From assembly GCA_021827245.1 (NCBI GenBank), contig JAKAWN010000093.1, positions 1 to 18,098 on the forward strand: DNA of 18,098 nt. The letters run 5' to 3'. How positions within the stretch are numbered: the first letter of the stretch is position 1; each line of letters begins with the position of its first letter. This document shows positions 13,674-18,098 of the stretch, piece by piece. The notes beneath the pieces are model-generated. The model was not told the DNA's origin. It did no database searches and saw nothing but the letters and a program-made list of their open reading frames with translations. Made by a program: the position numbers and the translations under genes. This stretch comes from Acidobacteriota bacterium (GTDB lineage Bacteria > Acidobacteriota > Terriglobia > UBA7540).

Positions 13674-14474
13674 ATGACTTCATCGTGCCCGTGGCGGGCG
13701 CGAGTTGTCACAACGGTTCAAGGAAAGATGGGATCTGACTTGCGCAAGTTCGGCCCAAGGGTTACTCCGGACTGCGAAGCCCGGAAGATTCAAAGGCGCA
13801 GCAATGCTGTAAGCCATGCCAGCAGGGCGGCGGCCTTGCTCCTGGCCTGCATCCTGCTCGGAGCCGCGCTGCCGTCAGCGGCCTCGGCGCAAAAAAGGGG
13901 TGGGCAAGCTCAGTTCTTGATCGCGCGGAACGAGATCCAGGATCCTTTCTTCGAACACTCGGTTGTTGTCATGCTGCCGATGCCGAAATCGCCGCTGATC
14001 GTCGGCCTGATCATCAACAAGCCGACACGCGTGACGCTCGACAAACTGTTTCCAGATACTCCGGAGTTCAGGAATTGGGCTGTGCCTGCATACTTCGGCG
14101 GTCCCGTGGATGTTCGCATCCCCAGCGTCGTTTTCCGGTCACCAACGGCCCCTGAGCATGCGGTCCAATTGTACGGCAACGTTTACCTGACCTTCGATTA
14201 CGATCTCATTTCCAAGGTTTTCAAGAACCCACAGCAGGCTTCAGGGCCGCGCATGTTTCTTGGCCGGGCCCAGTGGTCGCCGAACCAACTCCAGAACGAA
14301 ATCGCCCGGGGATCGTGGTACAGATTGCAGGCGGATGGGGATCTGATCTTCACCTCTCAACCCGATAGCCTGTGGCGCATATTGCACGCTCGGGCTAAAC
14401 CCAGCAAATATATCCGATACCGGCTGCCGTCTGGCAACCCTCGGGCAGGCCCGGGAAAAAACTCAGTAATGTGA
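13674..14474 (+). CDS. Exported YqgE/AlgH family protein (DUF179)
   Basis: About 266 residues, with a YqgE/AlgH domain from about residue 80: FLIARNEIQDPFFEHSVVVML, then GLIINKPT and a YFGGPV motif. The family has no firmly known biochemical activity; AlgH was linked to alginate regulation in Pseudomonas. Members are normally about 185 residues and cytosolic. Here a hydrophobic segment, AAALLLACILLGAALPSAASA (about 52-72), looks like a signal peptide with a cleavage site after ASA. The n-region is long if translation starts at 13674; ATG 13728, preceded by AAGGAAAG, would shorten it by 18 residues and may be the true start. The gene sits 43 bases after mlaD, so it may be read with the Mla operon. 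Family call firm; export inferred. Confidence 0.82.
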   Translation: MTSSCPWRARVVTTVQGKMGSDLRKFGPRVTPDCEARKIQRRSNAVSHASRAAALLLACILLGAALPSAASAQKRGGQAQFLIARNEIQDPFFEHSVVVMLPMPKSPLIVGLIINKPTRVTLDKLFPDTPEFRNWAVPAYFGGPVDVRIPSVVFRSPTAPEHAVQLYGNVYLTFDYDLISKVFKNPQQASGPRMFLGRAQWSPNQLQNEIARGSWYRLQADGDLIFTSQPDSLWRILHARAKPSKYIRYRLPSGNPRAGPGKNSVM

Positions 14475-14598
14475 CAGCATTCCGAGAACGCGCCGGGCAG
14501 GCCGAATCACCCGATCTGGCCTCGGAGGTGGAACTGTCCGCAGCCAAAACTGCAATTCCTCAGGCTGGCTTCTCCTGCGGTAGAATTGAAGATTGCTC

Positions 14599-15516
14599 AT
14601 GACCGAAAAGGCACAGTTTATTGGAACCCAACGGCAGTCTCCCAGCCAGTTCGCGAGGCAGGTGTGGTCAAAACTCCAGGTCACACTCGAAATGATCAAG
14701 GTGGAGCATTCGGTTTTTGCGCTGCCGTTTGCACTAACCGGAGCCATGCTGGCCGAGCAGGGCTGGCCGCACTGGCGGCAGGTCTTCTGGATTGTGGTGG
14801 CCATGGTGGGCGCGCGCAGCGCGGCGATGACCTTCAACCGCATTGCTGACCGCGAGTTTGACGCCAGGAATCCCCGGACCGAAAAACGCGCCCTGCCCGC
14901 CGGCCATCTAACCCTGCGCTTTGCGGCGGCGTTTACGGCTGTTTCTTCGGCGCTGCTGGTGCTGGCCGCTTGGGAATTGAATCCGCTGGCGTTCAAGCTT
15001 TCTCCTGTGGCGCTGGCGCTGCTGCTGCTTTATTCCTACACCAAGCGTTTCACACTGCTTTCCCACATCGTGTTGGGAATGTGCCTGGGACTCTCACCTG
15101 TGGCGGCCTGGATTGCTCTGCGGGATGATGTGAGCTGGAGCGTCCTGATCCTGGGCGTGGCGGTCACGCTGTGGGTTGCCGGCTTCGATCTTATTTATGC
15201 CTGCCAAGATGTAGACTTTGACCGCGCCACCAATCTCCACTCGGTTCCCAAGCGATTCGGCATTCGGGTAGCTCTGTACTCTTCGGTCGCACTCCACGTC
15301 TTGATGCTGGCGTTGCTGGTGATTGTGGCTCAAATGTCAGGGCTGGGATGGATTGCGCTCGCAGGGCTGGCGCTGGTGGCAGCGCTCCTCGCTTACGAGC
15401 ACCTGCTGGTGAAACCCTCCGATCTTTCCCGAGTGAACGCCGCCTTCTTTACCATCAACGGCTATATCAGCGTCCTTTTCTTTCTGACCTGGGCTGCAGC
15501 CATTCTGATCCGGTGA
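14599..15516 (+). CDS. mqnP: UbiA-family prenyltransferase, probable menaquinone enzyme MqnP
   Basis: A 305-residue integral membrane prenyltransferase with about eight hydrophobic segments after a basic N-terminus. It would attach a polyprenyl chain to the dihydroxynaphthoate-type aromatic ring in futalosine-route menaquinone synthesis. Both metal-diphosphate motifs are seen: N80RIADREFD88 followed by NPRTEKRALPAG, and D204VDFD208 followed by RATNLHSVPKRFG. The family also contains UbiA (ubiquinone); mqnE about 840 bases downstream and the sequence style favour MqnP. ATG 14599 is used; TTG 14593 in frame is the alternative, and the ribosome binding site is poor either way. It lies on the same strand as the YqgE-family gene, about 125 bases behind it. 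Confidence 0.87.
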   Translation: MTEKAQFIGTQRQSPSQFARQVWSKLQVTLEMIKVEHSVFALPFALTGAMLAEQGWPHWRQVFWIVVAMVGARSAAMTFNRIADREFDARNPRTEKRALPAGHLTLRFAAAFTAVSSALLVLAAWELNPLAFKLSPVALALLLLYSYTKRFTLLSHIVLGMCLGLSPVAAWIALRDDVSWSVLILGVAVTLWVAGFDLIYACQDVDFDRATNLHSVPKRFGIRVALYSSVALHVLMLALLVIVAQMSGLGWIALAGLALVAALLAYEHLLVKPSDLSRVNAAFFTINGYISVLFFLTWAAAILIR

Positions 15517-15587
15517 ATGGAATCTCGACAAGAAGCGCTGCAGGACTGCCCGTCCAAGGTTCCGCGTCCTCCGTGAAATACAAGCTA

Positions 15588-15628
15588 CTACACAGAGCGC
15601 ACAGAGTATTTCAGTGTTCTCTGTGTAG
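15588..15628. repeat. Inverted repeat of CACAGAG type
   Basis: CTACACAGAG (15588-15597) and CTCTGTGTAG (15619-15628) are perfect 10-bp inverted repeats around a 21-base spacer that itself contains another CACAGAG. It stands between mqnP and the minus-strand gene at 15741. No T run follows. It resembles the CTCTGTG-type intergenic repeats common in many genomes. Confidence 0.5.
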
Positions 15629-15740
15629 AATCTTTCCGGTTCGCAGAGCAGACGGGCGAATTCCTGTCCGGAAAAGAGGGATTTGAGAACTTGTAAGGCA
15701 GGGACTGGCTGCGCGACCCATGTTTCTTAGGAAGAACTGA

Positions 15741-16010
15741 TTATTGCGTGCGGTAGGGAGTGGCCATCTCACGGAAGACCAGAGAATCAAAGATGGCCAG
15801 AACGTGCTTGCGATAGTTCAACACGCGCTCAACCATGGGCTTGGAGGTGGGATCGTGATGTGCCTGCCGCTTCCAGCGCTCGAGCACATGCGGCGGCACG
15901 TCGATATCCGCTCGAAGTTTCTGGAGCGGTTGGCCTCGCAGGAACAGGCCATAAAAGAAGGCTGCTTCCTGACGGGGTTCTGCGAATCTGGCTTCGTCCT
16001 GCTGCATCAC
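15741..16010 (-). CDS. Small protein of unknown function (89 residues)
   Basis: I do not recognise a named family. The protein is charged and mostly helical: EPRQEAAFFYGLFLRGQPLQKLRADIDVPPHVLERWKRQ, then MVERVLNYRKHVLAIFDSLVFRE. The segment LRADIDVPPHVLERWKRQ reads like a helix-turn-helix of sigma-like or transposase-like type (a hydrophobic turn, then an amphipathic second helix ending in basic residues), so DNA or RNA binding is possible. No membrane segment or signal is seen. The GTG at 16010 has AGAGG nine bases upstream; ATG at 16007 is the alternative. It faces the mqnP gene and shares its upstream region with mqnE, so the palindrome at 16068-16129 may control it. Real gene likely; function inferred only. 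Confidence 0.6.
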   Translation of the reverse strand: MMQQDEARFAEPRQEAAFFYGLFLRGQPLQKLRADIDVPPHVLERWKRQAHHDPTSKPMVERVLNYRKHVLAIFDSLVFREMATPYRTQ

Positions 16011-16067
16011 GTTTAAGCGCCTCTCGGAATTTCAATTCAAAATTCCTCACGGCACGTCCAAAGACCC

Positions 16068-16129
16068 AATCGGGCTTATTAACCTGCGAAATTTTATCTT
16101 AACCCCTTTGTCAAGGTTAAGGCCCGATT
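16068..16129. promoter_or_regulatory. Double palindrome upstream of the small minus-strand gene
   Basis: The outer arms AATCGGGC (16068-16075) and GCCCGATT (16122-16129) flank TTAACCT (16079-16085) and AGGTTAA (16114-16120). Within it, CTTAACC (16098-16104) and GGTTAAG (16115-16121) form a second 7-bp palindrome with a 10-base spacer. Read on the minus strand the inner spacer contains TTGACA, a perfect -35, although TAAAAT follows after only 12 bases. This is suggestive of an operator over the promoter of the gene ending at 15741. Confidence 0.45.
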
Positions 16130-16355
16130 TTTGAACCGGTCCTCGGCAGCGGGAATTGAATTCGCAATCAAAACCCGCCCGCTGATCGCCTAATAGCAGA
16201 CTAGCACACGTTCCAATAGTTTCGCGGCAGACCCCAATAATTTCTTGGGGCCTGGGCGTCTCGCATCAATGCCCGATTGCATCACTGAAGAATGGGACGT
16301 AGAATATTAATTTTGGTAGTGCGCGGCGGAATATTAACAGACTGGACACAACATT
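16130..16355. other. Rest of the divergent intergenic region before mqnE
   Basis: No gene is seen here. The stretch contains a small hairpin, CCCCAA (16232-16237) with TTGGGG (16245-16250), a direct repeat GAATATTAA at 16302-16310 and 16329-16337, and a candidate promoter for mqnE at 16277-16305. Confidence 0.5.
16277..16305 (+). promoter_or_regulatory. Candidate mqnE promoter
   Basis: TTGCAT (16277-16282) and TAGAAT (16300-16305, five of six matches) are 17 bases apart. Transcription would start near 16312, about 45 bases before the mqnE start. The -35 box is weak. Confidence 0.38.
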
Positions 16356-17483
16356 TTGAACCTACGCTTGGAAGATGCAAATCTGCAGCCTATTGCCGAC
16401 AAAGTCCTTGCCGGCGAACGCCTGGGCTTTGACGATGGGGTAACGCTTTACAATTCAAGCGATCTGCTCGCCATTGGCTACCTGGCGCATCACGTCCGCG
16501 AAAAACTGCACGGCAAGAGAACGCACTTCAACGTCAATCGCCATATCAACCCTACTAATGTCTGCGTAGCCAGTTGCAAGCTGTGCGCTTTCGGGCGCAA
16601 GCAGGATGCCCCCGGCGCCTACACAATGGCACTGGAAGAAGCCTTCCGGACGGCCGGCGAAAACTGGACGGAAGCCGTAACGGAATTTCACATTGTCGGC
16701 GGCCTTCATCCCCATCTTCCCTTCCAGTATTACGTGGATCTGCTTCGAGGACTGAAGGAGCGATTCCCGTCGGTCCACTTGAAGGCCTTCACAGCAGTCG
16801 AGATCGCTTATTACTCGCACATCACCCAGCTTACGGTGCGGGAAATCCTGGAGCGGTTCAAGGAGGCCGGGCTGGGATCGCTTCCGGGCGGCGGTGCAGA
16901 AATCTTTGCTCCCGCTGTGCGGCGCGTGATCTGCGACCACAAGATCGGCGCCCACATGTGGCTGAAGGTGCACAGAACCGCGCACGAATTGGGTCTGCAC
17001 TCGACCGCGACGATGCTTTACGGGCACATCGAAAGCTCTGAAGACCGTGTGGATCACCTGATGCAACTGCGCAACCTGCAGGACCAGACCGGAGGTTTCC
17101 AGACCTTCATCCCTCTGGCTTTCCATCCCGCCAACACCGAGCTTGGCAAGAGAGTGCAGTGGGACGAGACCTCGGGATTCATGGATTTGAAGAACATCGC
17201 CGTCTCACGCCTCATGCTGGACAATTTCCCCCACATCAAGGCTTACTGGATCATGATGTCGCCCCGCGTCGCCCAGATTGCGCTGCGCTTCGGCGCGGAT
17301 GATATCGACGGAACCGTGGCTGAAGAAAAAATCTACCATGATGCCGGAGCAAAAACTCCCCAGGTGATGACTCGCCAGCAAATCATCCGGCTGATCAAAG
17401 AAGCCGGCTTTGAACCTTTCGAGCGCGATACCCTCTATCGCCCCGTGATTCGCACTGAAACCAGCGTCAGCGTTCAAGTGTAG
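16356..17483 (+). CDS. mqnE: Aminofutalosine synthase (radical SAM)
   Basis: A 375-residue radical SAM enzyme of futalosine-pathway menaquinone synthesis; it joins the enolpyruvyl-benzoate product of MqnA to S-adenosylmethionine to form aminofutalosine. The iron-sulphur motif is Cys70-x3-Cys74-x2-Cys77 in NRHINPTNVCVASCKLCAFG. EFHIVGGLHP, GSLPGGGAEIF, HRTAHELGLHSTATMLYGHIE and TFIPLAFHPANTELG follow in the family's order. The pattern fits MqnE better than its relative MqnC. Length is normal. There is no ATG near the N-terminus; TTG 16356 is the best start, without a clear ribosome binding site. The gene converges with the glycosyltransferase gene, 28 bases apart. With mqnP it shows that this organism makes menaquinone through futalosine. 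Confidence 0.93.
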   Translation: MNLRLEDANLQPIADKVLAGERLGFDDGVTLYNSSDLLAIGYLAHHVREKLHGKRTHFNVNRHINPTNVCVASCKLCAFGRKQDAPGAYTMALEEAFRTAGENWTEAVTEFHIVGGLHPHLPFQYYVDLLRGLKERFPSVHLKAFTAVEIAYYSHITQLTVREILERFKEAGLGSLPGGGAEIFAPAVRRVICDHKIGAHMWLKVHRTAHELGLHSTATMLYGHIESSEDRVDHLMQLRNLQDQTGGFQTFIPLAFHPANTELGKRVQWDETSGFMDLKNIAVSRLMLDNFPHIKAYWIMMSPRVAQIALRFGADDIDGTVAEEKIYHDAGAKTPQVMTRQQIIRLIKEAGFEPFERDTLYRPVIRTETSVSVQV

Positions 17484-17511
17484 CCGGCGGGAACGTGAAT
17501 GAAGTTTCTTG

Positions 17512-18098
17512 CTATCCCTCCTGCTGCCGGCGGAAGTGCCGCGCGACTTCAAAGCCCACCAAAATGTAGACAGGCAAATATTCCAGAACTAACATGAGCG
17601 GTGAGTTGGCGAACGACCCGCCCGCCGAGTACGCTATGACCGGTGAATATCCCAGAACGCAAGTGACGGTCACCAATAGCAAAGCGGGACTTGAGCAAAA
17701 GCACAGGAAGGGGACGATCCAGGTGAAATACCACGGAAAGGCGTTGGGCGAGAGGAAAAGCAGCCCCGCCAGCACGATCAGCGCGGCTTGAAAAATGCCC
17801 ATGTTGGATTTAAGAACATAAACAATCAGCAGCAACAGGAGGACTCCGGCCACAAACTGCGCCTGCCGAGTCGAGTTGCCAGCCGCTAAAAACAGCCTGA
17901 ATAGACTATCATTTCCCTGCCAGTTGGCCGCAAAGTCCGAGAGCCCTTGAAATAAATGGCCGGATGCGCCGACAAATGGCAGATAACCAAGAAGAACCAC
18001 CGCTCCGAAGATCCCGGCATAGGACCAGCGAGTACACTTGAGGAAAGCGGGGAGGAGGAAAATCGGGAAGAGTTTCGAGAGGAAACTCAGGGCCAGAA
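17512..18098 (-). CDS. Membrane glycosyltransferase, GT87-like, 3' part only
   Basis: The coding frame runs without a stop from the window edge to TAG at 17512, giving the last 195 or so residues of a longer membrane protein; the true start lies outside. About five hydrophobic segments remain. LSFLSKLFPIFLLPAFLK close to the edge matches the KxxP region typical of DUF2029/GT87 and related lipid-linked mannosyltransferases, and PNAFPWYFTWIVPFL is like the conserved late loop of these enzymes. They transfer sugars from polyprenyl-phosphate donors outside the inner membrane, usually onto envelope glycolipids. The GTG at 18000 is not the real start, because the same pattern continues beyond it. 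Family assignment is from sequence style alone and the substrate is unknown. Confidence 0.68.
   Translation of the reverse strand, partial: LALSFLSKLFPIFLLPAFLKCTRWSYAGIFGAVVLLGYLPFVGASGHLFQGLSDFAANWQGNDSLFRLFLAAGNSTRQAQFVAGVLLLLLIVYVLKSNMGIFQAALIVLAGLLFLSPNAFPWYFTWIVPFLCFCSSPALLLVTVTCVLGYSPVIAYSAGGSFANSPLMLVLEYLPVYILVGFEVARHFRRQQEG

Noticed and set aside
16455..17126. Minus-strand ORF of 223 codons inside mqnE
   Set aside because: It is antisense to a clear radical SAM enzyme and shows no motifs of its own.
1..18098. CRISPR arrays, integrases, transposases, phage genes or attachment sites
   Set aside because: I looked for regularly spaced direct repeats and for the typical protein motifs on both strands and found none, apart from the palindromic repeats listed.

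Overview
The window looks like chromosomal DNA from a Gram-negative, menaquinone-using bacterium, most likely an acidobacterium (Acidobacteriota). That placement is inference. It rests on a Mla-type lipid transport cluster (implying an outer membrane), futalosine-pathway menaquinone genes (mqnP, mqnE), moderately high GC, and recurring palindromic intergenic repeats. There is no rRNA gene or other phylogenetic marker to confirm it. Gene density is ordinary; I see no phage, integrase, transposase, toxin-antitoxin pair or CRISPR array.

Layout. 55-2065: a Tat-exported GH13 alpha-amylase-family enzyme on the minus strand, with its own terminator, a leader hairpin and an operator-like palindrome. 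2144-2273: a nested inverted-repeat element. 2309-4993, plus strand: a seven-helix membrane protein with a C-terminal DUF2914 domain, a COG2085 dinucleotide-binding oxidoreductase and a DJ-1/PfpI protein. 5251-10029: sugar-nucleotide and envelope genes, namely galE (plus), glmS (minus) and a CpsB/YwqE-type PHP phosphatase (minus), with repeat copies at 6283-6407 and 8381-8453 and a small unknown gene at 8819-9106. 10030-10790: a gene-poor stretch holding a strongly structured putative RNA that ends in a canonical terminator. 10791-13630: mlaE, mlaF, mlaD. 13674-14474: a YqgE/AlgH-family protein that unusually carries a signal peptide. 14599-17483: mqnP, a small unknown minus-strand gene, and mqnE. 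17512-18098: the 3' part of a multi-membrane-span, GT87-like glycosyltransferase cut by the window edge.

How the genes fit together. GalE and GlmS supply UDP-galactose/UDP-glucose and glucosamine-6-phosphate for envelope polymers. The PHP phosphatase family regulates polysaccharide export, and GT87-like enzymes use lipid-linked sugars. MlaE, MlaF and MlaD form the inner-membrane ABC/MCE complex that moves phospholipids between membranes. MqnE and MqnP catalyse an early and a later step of futalosine-route menaquinone synthesis. The dominant theme is cell envelope plus respiratory quinone.

Most worth a second look: (1) the putative RNA at about 10401-10549, whose long rod fold competes with its own terminator; (2) MlaF lacking the usual catalytic glutamate after Walker B; (3) MlaD with five repeats of exactly 34 residues; (4) the exported YqgE/AlgH protein beside the Mla genes; (5) a family of nested palindromes with a shared core and different outer arms.
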